Assembly: GCA_002789615.1 (NCBI GenBank)
Contig: PFTO01000047.1
Span: forward strand, 1-25,140
DNA from: Acidobacteria bacterium CG_4_9_14_3_um_filter_49_7
Lineage (GTDB): Bacteria > Acidobacteriota > Holophagae > Thermotomaculales > Thermotomaculaceae
Direction of reading: 5' to 3'
DNA length: 25,140 nucleotides
The stretch's first letter is position 1, and each line of letters opens with the position of its first letter. The position numbers and the translations under genes were made by a program. Below the pieces are notes generated by a model. The model was not told the DNA's origin. It saw only the letters and a list, made by a program, of their open reading frames with translations, and made no database searches. Positions 1 through 7,321 of the stretch are shown one piece after another.

Positions 1-1
1 A

Positions 2-682
2 AACGTCCCCATTTACCTGATGCGCGCTGGAAGTTGCTATGTAATGAATGAATCTTCCCAGCTCGTTGCGGAATTATTGCGAAAGTTCTCCGGGAAATGG
101 GTATTGGATGCGGCGTCTTCTCCCGGAGGGAAGGGGTTCATTCTCACCACATTTGAAGGGATTGAAGAGGTTGTGTTCAATGACATTTCAGCCGGCAGAA
201 TTCAACGAGTCATTGAAAACAGCCAGGATCTTTCCATTGCTATTTCTTCTCCGGTCTTGAGCGATTTTCTGAAACTTTCCTTCAGAGAATCTTCCATGAA
301 CGCTATTCTTCTGGATGCGCCCTGCACGGGTACCGGCACTATTTCCGGACACCCGGAACTTAAATGGATCAGAAAACCGGGAGAAATTCGGGAACGATCT
401 ATGTTGCAGAGTCATATGATAAGAAACGCCTTTTCTCTCTTGAAACCGGATGGCGTACTTGTTTATTCGGTTTGTTCGCTGGAGAAAGAGGAAGGAGAGG
501 ATGTCGTTTTGAACTTTGTTTCTGGAGAACGACAAGCTGAGTTAATTCATCCATTCACTTTTGCTTCAGAACAGATAGCCGAGCGATTTGAGGGGTTCAT
601 GGAGAATGAATTATTTCTTCGAATACTCCCTGACAAATACCTGGACGGCTTTTTTGCCGCCGTTATTCACAAAAAACCATGA
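2..682 (+). CDS. rsmB: RsmB-type 16S rRNA (cytosine-C5) methyltransferase, C-terminal part
   Basis: This is the 3' end of a gene that enters from the left; the frame is open to base 2, so the ATG at 20 is internal. The protein is a SAM-dependent m5C RNA methyltransferase of the RsmB/Sun (NOL1/NOP2) family, which methylates C967 of 16S rRNA in E. coli. The SAM-binding loop reads DAASSPGGKG, where most members have AAPGGK. Motif IV with its Pro-Cys is DAPCTGTGT, and the motif VI catalytic cysteine lies in YSVCSLEKEEGE. The protein ends soon after the methyltransferase fold, as RsmB does, without the extra C-terminal domain of RsmF. The N-terminal NusB-like RNA-binding region would lie outside the window. 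Its stop overlaps the next start (ATGA), so translation is probably coupled. The family is certain; the exact target cytosine is inferred. Confidence 0.88.
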   Translation, partial: NVPIYLMRAGSCYVMNESSQLVAELLRKFSGKWVLDAASSPGGKGFILTTFEGIEEVVFNDISAGRIQRVIENSQDLSIAISSPVLSDFLKLSFRESSMNAILLDAPCTGTGTISGHPELKWIRKPGEIRERSMLQSHMIRNAFSLLKPDGVLVYSVCSLEKEEGEDVVLNFVSGERQAELIHPFTFASEQIAERFEGFMENELFLRILPDKYLDGFFAAVIHKKP

Positions 683-1878
683 AAAAGGACAATCTGAATA
701 TCTGCGTCAAATGTGGGACATGTCGAACAGTGTGTCCGGTTTTTCAGGTCACCGGAGATGAGGGGGGCGTTGCGCGGGGCAAGATTTCAATTCTACAGGC
801 TTTGTATCAGGGAAATAACCGCTTTTCCGAAGGAACACTTGACGTTTTGAACAAGTGTGTGACATGCGGAAGTTGTGAATACGCATGCCCGAGGAATGTG
901 TCGTTTCTTGAAATTATTGAAGCAGCCCGGGGCCGGGCCGTGAAGGACGGTCAAATAAGTATTGCAAAAAAGGTGGCGCTGAAACTTCTGTCAACGAACA
1001 AGGGGATATCTGGTTTAACTGCGATGGGTCGCCTTGTGCCAGGTGACAGTGGTCTGCAATTCAAACTTCCTCTGATAAGCCGTCATATTCCAAAGCCCGG
1101 AAAACCATTGGATTCATTGGTTCAAGAATATTCTCCGCCAATAGGGGGAAAACGCTTTGATGTGCTATTTTTCCCGGGCTGTTCCATGCGCTATCTGTTT
1201 ACAGAAACTGCGATTAGAGTGGTAAAAGTTCTAAATTCACTCGGGGTGGGTGTTTATCTGGATTTCAGTCAGAAATGCTGTGGTTTTCCCCACCTCACCG
1301 CCGGTGACGGAGACACATTTGACAACTTATCCTCTCACAACATCAGCCGCTTTTCTGAATTTACCGGCAAGGTTGATTATCTTGTTACAGCATGCGCAAC
1401 CTGTGGTTCAGCTTTGAAAAATAACTACGATCTTCCGATTACTGCGTTGGATATAAATGAGCTTCTGGTGGATGTGCTCGACATGCATCCTGAAATCTCC
1501 GGTCATGGAAAACAGCCCTCAACCCGATTTCACCATCCCTGTCACCTGCTGAAACATCAGGATGTAAATAGCCAACCGAAAAGGATTCTTGAAGAGCTAT
1601 CTAACTTCAGGGAAATGGAAGGATCAGACTTCTGTTGCGGCTTTGGAGGGAGTTTTTCGATATTTGAAGGTGAACTCTCCCGTCAAATCGGGGACAAAAA
1701 AGCTCAGATGGTTGAACAATCTTTCAAGAATGACGGTATAAAGGAGAAGGTTCTGGTAACCTCGTGTCCCGGCTGTATGCTTCAATTAACAGATAGTTTA
1801 ATACGAAACGGAATTCATGTTCCGGTAAAACATATCATTGATATTATTTTTGAAAATATGGAGGAAACACATGATTAA
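679..1878 (+). CDS. GlcF/HdrD-like iron-sulfur oxidoreductase subunit with two CCG domains
   Basis: The protein has 399 residues. Two [4Fe-4S] ferredoxin-type clusters are visible near the N terminus (C9-C12-C15-C19 and C60-C63-C66-C70). Two CCG cysteine-rich domains follow: the first runs from FFPGCS through QKCCGFP to ACATCGSAL, the second from HHPCH through FCCGFGG to SCPGCMLQL. This is the architecture of glycolate oxidase subunit GlcF, LldE and heterodisulfide-reductase-type HdrD/B subunits, which pass electrons between a flavin dehydrogenase and a quinone or thiol acceptor. No GlcD-like FAD partner lies nearby, so the substrate cannot be named. It starts inside the methyltransferase stop without a clear Shine-Dalgarno sequence and overlaps the dsbD start by 8 bases. 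A redox role alongside the two thiol-disulfide proteins downstream is an inference from position only. Confidence 0.88.
   Translation: MKKDNLNICVKCGTCRTVCPVFQVTGDEGGVARGKISILQALYQGNNRFSEGTLDVLNKCVTCGSCEYACPRNVSFLEIIEAARGRAVKDGQISIAKKVALKLLSTNKGISGLTAMGRLVPGDSGLQFKLPLISRHIPKPGKPLDSLVQEYSPPIGGKRFDVLFFPGCSMRYLFTETAIRVVKVLNSLGVGVYLDFSQKCCGFPHLTAGDGDTFDNLSSHNISRFSEFTGKVDYLVTACATCGSALKNNYDLPITALDINELLVDVLDMHPEISGHGKQPSTRFHHPCHLLKHQDVNSQPKRILEELSNFREMEGSDFCCGFGGSFSIFEGELSRQIGDKKAQMVEQSFKNDGIKEKVLVTSCPGCMLQLTDSLIRNGIHVPVKHIIDIIFENMEETHD
1860..1866 (+). promoter_or_regulatory. Ribosome binding site deciding the dsbD start
   Basis: GGAGGAA lies at 1860-1866, with GGAGG six bases before the ATG at 1871. 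This favours 1871 over the in-frame ATG at 1838, which would add 11 residues in front of an obvious signal peptide. Confidence 0.75.
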
Positions 1879-3544
1879 ACGGCTTTTGTTACTGCTCCTT
1901 TTGCCAATCGGGACAATTCTATTCAGCCAGGGACTGACCGGTGGCCTGCCGTTCGGTGCATCTGATTTCAACCCGCAAACTGACATTACCGTGAAAGTTA
2001 TTTCTGCTCCAAAGAATGCCAGAACGGGAGAGGAAATCAGCTTGAAACTGATGGTATCGGTTCCGGATCACTACCATATTACAAAAGACTTTTTTGAAGT
2101 GGGACCGATTAAGGGAAACTTCACTGTTCAGAAAGTGATTCTTCCTGAAGGGAAGAAAAACATCCTTGGAGAGATTCTTGGGGGAGATATTCCTGTTAAA
2201 GTCACGATCATTGCGAACAAAAATATGAACACAATCCCCTTCACTGTGACTTACCAGGCATGTTCTGACGGGGAAAATGCGATGTGTTTTCCCCCTGTTA
2301 CAGTTGAAAAAACACTGGATATTGGCGTAAGTACAGGGAAGAAGACGCTTGAGCAGCGTCTCGCTGATGCCTTGAATTCCAGCATGCTGCTGGCACTTCT
2401 CATTATTTTTATCGGAGGCATCGGAGCAAGCCTTACACCTTGTGTATATCCAGTAATTCCACTGACAGTTGCATTTATCGGTGCAAGATCCAATGACAAG
2501 AAAATGAAGGGCTTTGTTTTGTCTATATTTCTGGTCCTGGGTATCGCAACAACGTACTCAATTCTCGGGGTTTTGTCTGCTGAAAGCCATGTAGCATTCG
2601 GGTCTATTGTTCAAAAACCTGCATTCATCATACCCATTTCACTGGTCTTCATTGCCATGGGATTGTCCATGTTCGGCTACTATGAAATACAGCTTTCATC
2701 AAAACTCAACACAAAATTGCAGGTGAAGAAAAAGGGTCTGCTTGGAGCTTTTCTTGTAGGAATGGCAACGGGTGTGCTGGCGGCTCCCTGCGTAGGCCCC
2801 ATTGTTGTTGTACTCCTGACTTGGATTGCAAAGACCGGCTCCCCTTTTCTGGGTTTTCTCTACATGTTTGTATTCGCGTTGGGAATGGGTGTACTTTTTG
2901 TCCTCATCGGGACATTTACAGGACTCATGAGCGCGTTACCGAAATCGGGGAACTGGATGTTATGGGTTAAGGGAATATTTGGAATTACCTTCATTGCTGT
3001 TGCCCTGTGGTTTCTGAAACCCCTTCTTCAGGAAAAGACAGTTTATATTGCTATTCTTGCGCTCTTGCCCATCCTTTTGATGATATTCAGAAAGAAGTGG
3101 GTCAACGGAAAGACCGGACTCGCTTTTCTTATTATGTTCCTTGTTGTGTTTATTGTTGGGGCACACTATCAAAAGAACGCGATTCCGGACTACAGAACCC
3201 AGATTTCACAGGGCCTCTCCACGGCAGGTGAAAGTAACCAACTCGTAATATTAGACTTTTACGCTGACTGGTGCGCGGCCTGTAAGGAACTAGACGAAAA
3301 CACCTGGTCCAACCCGGAAGTGATAAAGGCATTGAAAGGAACCGCAATCATGGTGAAACTGGACTTCACACTGACATCAAAATCAGGAACTAATTTGCAA
3401 CAGAAGTATGGAGTGAGAGGGCTTCCCACCGTTATCATCACAGATAAGAATGGGAAAGAGATGAAAAGATTTTCAGGTTTCCTGAAACCGGTTCCGTTTC
3501 TGACCCTGTTTAACGAGGCGAAAAAAAATGCTGGAATTATTTGA
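1871..3544 (+). CDS. dsbD: DsbD-type thiol:disulfide interchange protein (cytochrome c biogenesis transmembrane protein)
   Basis: The protein has 557 residues. DsbD carries electrons from cytoplasmic thioredoxin across the inner membrane to periplasmic thiol proteins. All three parts are visible. A leucine-rich signal peptide leads into an N-terminal periplasmic domain with a cysteine pair (C131 and C139). The central membrane part of about eight helices has its redox cysteines in LTPCVYP (C191) and AAPCVGP (C307). The C-terminal thioredoxin domain has a CAAC active site (C468, C471) in DFYADWCAACK and the cis-proline segment GLPTV. The length is close to the 565 residues of E. coli DsbD. The N-terminal cysteines are eight residues apart, against six in E. 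coli. It overlaps the genes on both sides, which points to one operon. Confidence 0.93.
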   Translation: MIKRLLLLLLLPIGTILFSQGLTGGLPFGASDFNPQTDITVKVISAPKNARTGEEISLKLMVSVPDHYHITKDFFEVGPIKGNFTVQKVILPEGKKNILGEILGGDIPVKVTIIANKNMNTIPFTVTYQACSDGENAMCFPPVTVEKTLDIGVSTGKKTLEQRLADALNSSMLLALLIIFIGGIGASLTPCVYPVIPLTVAFIGARSNDKKMKGFVLSIFLVLGIATTYSILGVLSAESHVAFGSIVQKPAFIIPISLVFIAMGLSMFGYYEIQLSSKLNTKLQVKKKGLLGAFLVGMATGVLAAPCVGPIVVVLLTWIAKTGSPFLGFLYMFVFALGMGVLFVLIGTFTGLMSALPKSGNWMLWVKGIFGITFIAVALWFLKPLLQEKTVYIAILALLPILLMIFRKKWVNGKTGLAFLIMFLVVFIVGAHYQKNAIPDYRTQISQGLSTAGESNQLVILDFYADWCAACKELDENTWSNPEVIKALKGTAIMVKLDFTLTSKSGTNLQQKYGVRGLPTVIITDKNGKEMKRFSGFLKPVPFLTLFNEAKKNAGII

Positions 3545-3869
3545 CAAAACATTTGATGACACGGTCTCAAAGACAAAGGGTCTGATATTAATTGATTGTT
3601 ATTCTGAGGATTGTCCACCTTGCCAGGCATTGGAACCCATATTGGACAAGTTAAAGATGGAGTTTTCAGGCAGGGTGACATTTTTCAAGCTAAATGTTTT
3701 GAAAAATCCGGATATGATGGGCCGATTCAGTCTATTTTCTGTACCGACACTACTTTTCATTTATCAAGGGAAGCCGATCGCGGAAATTATTGGCGCGTTT
3801 CCCGAAAAGACCATTCACCTGAAGATGCAGTCTCTGCTGGAAGGGATACCTGAGTTTCAAGTAGACTAA
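3528..3869 (+). CDS. Small thioredoxin-like protein with a CPPC active site
   Basis: This 113-residue single-domain thioredoxin fold has no signal peptide, so it is probably cytoplasmic. The active site is C29-P-P-C32 in YSEDCPPCQAL, not the CGPC of ordinary thioredoxin; the cis-proline lies in FSVPTLLF and is followed by the usual strand and GAFPE turn. CPPC is rare in thioredoxins proper. It starts 17 bases inside the end of dsbD, with GAGG about eight bases upstream, so the two are almost certainly translated together. A natural reading is that it is the cytoplasmic electron donor to DsbD, or a reductase for the iron-sulfur protein upstream. Both readings come from position, not from a sequence signature. 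Confidence 0.88.
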   Translation: MLELFDKTFDDTVSKTKGLILIDCYSEDCPPCQALEPILDKLKMEFSGRVTFFKLNVLKNPDMMGRFSLFSVPTLLFIYQGKPIAEIIGAFPEKTIHLKMQSLLEGIPEFQVD

Positions 3870-3870
3870 A

Positions 3871-3896
3871 AAAAGGAGGCAATTTTGCCTCCTTTT
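3871..3896. terminator. Bidirectional intrinsic terminator between the thioredoxin and ferredoxin genes
   Basis: A perfect 11-bp stem (AAAAGGAGGCA with TGCCTCCTTTT) closes on a four-base loop. The stem base is A-rich on one side and T-rich on the other, so it can serve both converging transcripts: the plus-strand dsbD operon and the minus-strand ferredoxin gene. Confidence 0.85.
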
Positions 3897-3920
3897 CTTC
3901 AATCTATCAAAGGATGCGTA

Positions 3921-4094
3921 CTATTCCGGAGCGTGAATAGCAGCGGTGGGACACACTTCGACGCAGGAACCACAATCTGTGCATACATCCGGATCAATTA
4001 TGTACTTGTCTTCACCTTCGCTAATTGCTTCAACTGGACATTCTGCTGCACATGCGCCGCAAGAGATGCATTCATCATCAATGAAATGAGCCAT
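3921..4094 (-). CDS. 2[4Fe-4S] ferredoxin
   Basis: This short 57-residue gene encodes MAHFIDDE followed by two four-cysteine motifs: CISCGACAAECP (C9, C12, C15, C19) and CTDCGSCVEVCP (C38, C41, C44, C48). It ends at AAIHAPE. This is the clostridial-type bacterial ferredoxin, a small soluble low-potential electron carrier in the cytoplasm. An AGGAGGGT Shine-Dalgarno sequence lies at 4099-4106, four bases before the ATG, and a near-consensus sigma-70 promoter lies about 30 bases further up. It is monocistronic, with the terminator at 3871-3896 just past its stop. The strong expression signals suit an abundant housekeeping carrier. Its partner enzymes cannot be read from this window. Confidence 0.95.
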   Translation of the reverse strand: MAHFIDDECISCGACAAECPVEAISEGEDKYIIDPDVCTDCGSCVEVCPTAAIHAPE

Positions 4095-4123
4095 AGTTAC
4101 CCTCCTAAATCAATTTCTCACCT

Positions 4124-4152
4124 AATATATGTCACTGGAATTGCTTTGTCAA
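4124..4152 (-). promoter_or_regulatory. Sigma-70 promoter of the ferredoxin gene
   Basis: Read on the minus strand, a perfect -35 TTGACA (4152-4147) is followed after exactly 17 bases by TATATT (4129-4124). Transcription would start near 4117, about 20 bases before the ATG, which leaves room for the strong ribosome binding site. Confidence 0.8.
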
Positions 4153-4180
4153 ACGGTTAATTCATCTCAAGGCCGAGAAC

Positions 4181-4208
4181 TTGACACCATGAGTTGTGCA
4201 TCTATAAT
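4181..4208 (+). promoter_or_regulatory. Sigma-70 promoter of the aro operon
   Basis: TTGACA (4181-4186) and TATAAT (4203-4208) are both perfect consensus hexamers, with a 16-base spacer. The predicted start of transcription near 4215 leaves a leader of about 50 bases before the aroB GTG. I see no leader-peptide or attenuator structure in it. Confidence 0.82.
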
Positions 4209-4265
4209 GGTAGAATTCTCTCAGTGTTGAAGACTCATCGGATCCGAGGTGAAAAAGGTGGTTAA

Positions 4266-5309
4266 GTGGACGTAAGAACAGTTTCATGGCAGTCAGGCAG
4301 AACAATGTTCCATTCCGATGCAGGGATGAGTACCTTGAAAGCCCTCGCTAAGGGACGGCACCAGGTAATGATTGTGGATGAAAAAGTTCTTCGGCTCCAT
4401 GAACACCGCTTACCCCCCGTGCAGGCCATCACAATTGTCGGCAGTGAAGGGAAAAAAACATTGGAAACTGTCAATGGGATTTACAGTCAATTAACAACTA
4501 TGAAAGCGGATCGGAATACCTTGATCTGGTGTGTTGGCGGTGGAATAACGACGGATGTGGCCGGATTTGCGGCATCAACCTACATGAGGGGACTTGCCTT
4601 TATACTGGTGCCAACTACTTTGCTGGGTCAGGTTGACGCTTCGATCGGGGGGAAATGTGGGGTGAATTTTCAAGGTTTCAAGAATCTGGTTGGCAACTTT
4701 GCTCACCCAACAGATGTTGTGCTGGATCATAATTTTCTTCAGACACTACCTGATGAAGAATTGCGAAACGGCATTGCCGAGATGATCAAGCACGCTTGTA
4801 TAGCAGACAACAAGCTCTTTGAGAGGTTTGAGATACTTGATGACCTTTCGAATCAACTGAAATCAGGACAAAAGGAAGCACTATCCCTGATCGAACAGTC
4901 AATTTCCATTAAGATAGGTATTGTAATCCGGGATGAAAGGGAAGGGGGCAAGCGGAAACTCTTGAATTTTGGTCATACGTTCGGTCATGCGATTGAAGCC
5001 GCGATTGGAATACCTCACGGTTACGCGATATCAATCGGGATGGTGATGGCAGCACGGTTGTCTGAAGAACTCGGATTGATGAGGCGCAGCGAGACTGACC
5101 GCTTGATTCGTTTGCTTACCCGTTACGGACTTCCAGTATCACTGCCGATTGAAACCGATAAAATTTCGGATGCGTTGTGGCACGACAAGAAAAAGAACGA
5201 CAACCAAATTGACATGGTTCTGTTGACCGAAATCGGGAAAGCACAAGTGGTCCCGCTTTCGATTCAACGAATCAGGGAGTTTCTCCATGATCTGCGTAAG
5301 TATCAGTAA
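4266..5309 (+). CDS. aroB: 3-dehydroquinate synthase
   Basis: The protein has 347 residues. It converts DAHP to 3-dehydroquinate, the second shikimate-pathway step, using NAD and a divalent metal. Visible motifs are the nucleotide-binding GGGITTDVAGF (about 91-101), LVPTTLLGQVDASIGGK (about 114-130), the AEMIKHA segment with metal ligand E172, the NFGHTFGHAIE signature with H237, and PHGYAI with H251. The length is normal for AroB. The start is GTG, with AGGTGG four bases upstream; no in-frame ATG nearby fits better. It is the first gene after the consensus promoter and overlaps aroD by 23 bases. Confidence 0.96.
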   Translation: MDVRTVSWQSGRTMFHSDAGMSTLKALAKGRHQVMIVDEKVLRLHEHRLPPVQAITIVGSEGKKTLETVNGIYSQLTTMKADRNTLIWCVGGGITTDVAGFAASTYMRGLAFILVPTTLLGQVDASIGGKCGVNFQGFKNLVGNFAHPTDVVLDHNFLQTLPDEELRNGIAEMIKHACIADNKLFERFEILDDLSNQLKSGQKEALSLIEQSISIKIGIVIRDEREGGKRKLLNFGHTFGHAIEAAIGIPHGYAISIGMVMAARLSEELGLMRRSETDRLIRLLTRYGLPVSLPIETDKISDALWHDKKKNDNQIDMVLLTEIGKAQVVPLSIQRIREFLHDLRKYQ

Positions 5310-5940
5310 AGTATCATACGACCTAGCGGCTGAATATGCCCGGAAATACCCGTTTGTTGAATTTCGTCTGGATACATTACCAATTTCCGTGGAAGAGGCC
5401 GGAAATTTATTTTCAATTGCTGACAGAAGTATTTCGACTTGCCGGCCAATGCCTGGACAGGAGGGGCGTCGAGAGATGTTCCTGAAGATCGGAATAGAAA
5501 GTGGAGCCGATTTTATAGATCTTGAAATAGAAACAAGCAAACAGATGTTGACAGATATAAAGGAAAGAGTCCATCGCGCAGAAACAAAACTCATCATTTC
5601 ATATCATAATTTCAAAAAAACACCCCAAAAATCTGAATTAGAAACTATATACGAAAAAGCGATTCAATACGGTGCGGATATTGTGAAAATCGCCTGCGCT
5701 GTTCATCATCAGGAAGACAACCTCCGACTGCTTTCCCTTTGCGCTGAATATCAGTCTGTCCTTGCAATTGGTATGGGGCCCATGGGAACATTTACCCGTG
5801 TACTGGGCCCATTCCTTGGAAGTCCTTTCACTTTTGCACACCCGGACGATCAACCTCCTACTGCCCCTGGCCAATTGCCTTACAGTAGAATGAAAAGCCT
5901 TCAAACAGAGCTCAAGGAATTGTTCCATGGCAAAATCTGA
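5287..5940 (+). CDS. aroD: Type I 3-dehydroquinate dehydratase
   Basis: The protein has 217 residues. It is the Schiff-base (class I) enzyme that removes water from 3-dehydroquinate to give 3-dehydroshikimate. Conserved residues are visible: E25 and R27 in EFRLD, the catalytic H107 in ISYHNF, the Schiff-base K134 in DIVKIA, R171 in MGTFTR, and the substrate loop TAPGQLP (192-198). It is somewhat shorter than the 252-residue E. coli enzyme but complete. GGGAG lies just before the ATG inside the end of aroB. The overlap with aroB and the 14-base overlap with the next gene indicate coupled translation and matched amounts of three successive enzymes. Confidence 0.95.
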   Translation: MICVSISKVSYDLAAEYARKYPFVEFRLDTLPISVEEAGNLFSIADRSISTCRPMPGQEGRREMFLKIGIESGADFIDLEIETSKQMLTDIKERVHRAETKLIISYHNFKKTPQKSELETIYEKAIQYGADIVKIACAVHHQEDNLRLLSLCAEYQSVLAIGMGPMGTFTRVLGPFLGSPFTFAHPDDQPPTAPGQLPYSRMKSLQTELKELFHGKI

Positions 5941-7231
5941 GCGTTTCGCAGTAATCGGACATCCTGTGTCACACTCGTTGAGTCCACCGTTATATCAGTT
6001 CATGTTGACTGAATTCGGTATTGAAGGAAAGTGCTTCCGTGCGACCGGGCTCCAGCTTCCCAAGGTCTTGAAGATGTTGCATGAATTGAAAATCCAGTAC
6101 TTTAATGTTACCCATCCGTACAAGGAGAAAATTCAAGAACACTTAATTTCAATCTCTCCGGAAGCACTTAAAATCGGAGCCGTAAATGCAACAGTAGAAG
6201 ATACGGAAAAGGGATTGATTGGCCATAATACTGATCATACGGGTGTTCTTCTATCTCTCTTAGCGCGGTTTCAAACACTCAAAGGTACTCGGGTCCTCAT
6301 TGCAGGCGCAGGTGGCGCAGCCAAAGCTGCCGCCTTTTCTCTTTGTCAGGCCGGAGCCAAAATCATTTTTACAAATCGAAATTCAGAAAAGGGTGAACAG
6401 ATCGCAAAGGAATTTTTCTCCTATTTCCATCCCTTGAGTAAGCTTTCTTCACTGCTGTCCTCAATCGATATTGTCATATGGACAATTCCCGGCTACCCCC
6501 CATCTTTGGAGCTCCCTCTTCTCTCTAATCAGGTAGTTCTGGATGCAAACTACAAGGACGAACCTCCGCAAAACTACTTTGGAAAGGCGGAGCGATTGGA
6601 TGGATTGAATTGGCTTATTCATCAAGGTTGGCAGTCTTTTTGCACGTTTTTGGGACGAAACTTCGAAGTTGACAGTCTGTTTTTGAATAGATCTCTTTCT
6701 TTCCTTCAGACGAGTCGTGAGCTTAAGAGCCCCCGCCGTCTCGTACTGGTAGGGTTTATGGGAGCCGGAAAGACAACTGTTGGCAGACAACTGAGTGCCC
6801 GAATGGGATGGGATTTTCTCGACACCGATGTTATGTGTGAAGTCGCTGCGGGAAAAAATATTTCCGAAATATTTCAGGACCACGGAGAAGAAAGTTTCCG
6901 ACGCCTCGAGAAAGAACAAATTGAAAAATCGCTTCATAGTAAGGACACAATTATCGCCCTTGGGGGAGGAGCGTTGATGACACCTGGGATATCACAGATG
7001 TTAAAAGGTAATGCATTCACGATCTGGCTCTATCAACCACAAGAAATAATTGAAAAAAGATGTACTTTATCATCCCAAAGACCTCTATTTGACCTGGCTT
7101 CGTTTACAAGACAGATGGTTGAGAGAGAGCCTTCCTATTTGCATGCATCTGATTTAATTATAGATTCTGAAGGTGGTTCAGTAGAGGAAATCGCTGATTT
7201 TCTGATTCCGGAATTTCCTTTTTTGGAGTAA
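5927..7231 (+). CDS. aroE/aroK: Fused shikimate dehydrogenase - shikimate kinase
   Basis: This single 434-residue frame contains two complete enzymes. Residues 1 to about 262 are AroE: SHSLSP (15-20) for shikimate binding, NVTHPYKE with catalytic K66, NTD with D103, and the NADPH loop GAGGAAKA (127-134). Residues from about 268 are AroK: P-loop GFMGAGKTT (276-284), DTD (299-301) for Mg and shikimate, the FRRLE arginines, GGG (346-348) and the lid RPL (385-387). There is no internal stop or frameshift. The protein would reduce 3-dehydroshikimate to shikimate and then phosphorylate it to shikimate 3-phosphate. Together with aroB and aroD this gives four consecutive steps in three proteins. A start codon used internally for the kinase alone is possible but I see no strong ribosome binding site near 6720. 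Confidence 0.95.
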   Translation: MAKSERFAVIGHPVSHSLSPPLYQFMLTEFGIEGKCFRATGLQLPKVLKMLHELKIQYFNVTHPYKEKIQEHLISISPEALKIGAVNATVEDTEKGLIGHNTDHTGVLLSLLARFQTLKGTRVLIAGAGGAAKAAAFSLCQAGAKIIFTNRNSEKGEQIAKEFFSYFHPLSKLSSLLSSIDIVIWTIPGYPPSLELPLLSNQVVLDANYKDEPPQNYFGKAERLDGLNWLIHQGWQSFCTFLGRNFEVDSLFLNRSLSFLQTSRELKSPRRLVLVGFMGAGKTTVGRQLSARMGWDFLDTDVMCEVAAGKNISEIFQDHGEESFRRLEKEQIEKSLHSKDTIIALGGGALMTPGISQMLKGNAFTIWLYQPQEIIEKRCTLSSQRPLFDLASFTRQMVEREPSYLHASDLIIDSEGGSVEEIADFLIPEFPFLE

Positions 7232-7286
7232 AACTTCACACTCCTGGACCAAAACAAGAGTATATTAGAAAAACACATGTTTATTC

Positions 7287-7314
7287 TTGCATTTTACAAC
7301 TCAATCTGTAATAC
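7287..7314 (+). promoter_or_regulatory. Possible promoter for the XRE-type regulator
   Basis: TTGCAT (7287-7292) and TAATAC (7309-7314) are spaced by 16 bases. If used, transcription would begin around 7320. The transcript would then be leaderless from the ATG at 7322 or start translation at TTG 7349. The match is moderate only, and read-through from the aro operon is equally possible because no terminator separates them. Confidence 0.35.
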
Positions 7315-7321
7315 TTGCAAT

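Noticed and set aside
4181..4191. The 11-base string TTGACACCATG also occurs on the minus strand near 13039-13049
   Set aside because: Six of the bases are a common -35 hexamer, and the second copy has no -10 at the right distance; a shared operator is not supported.
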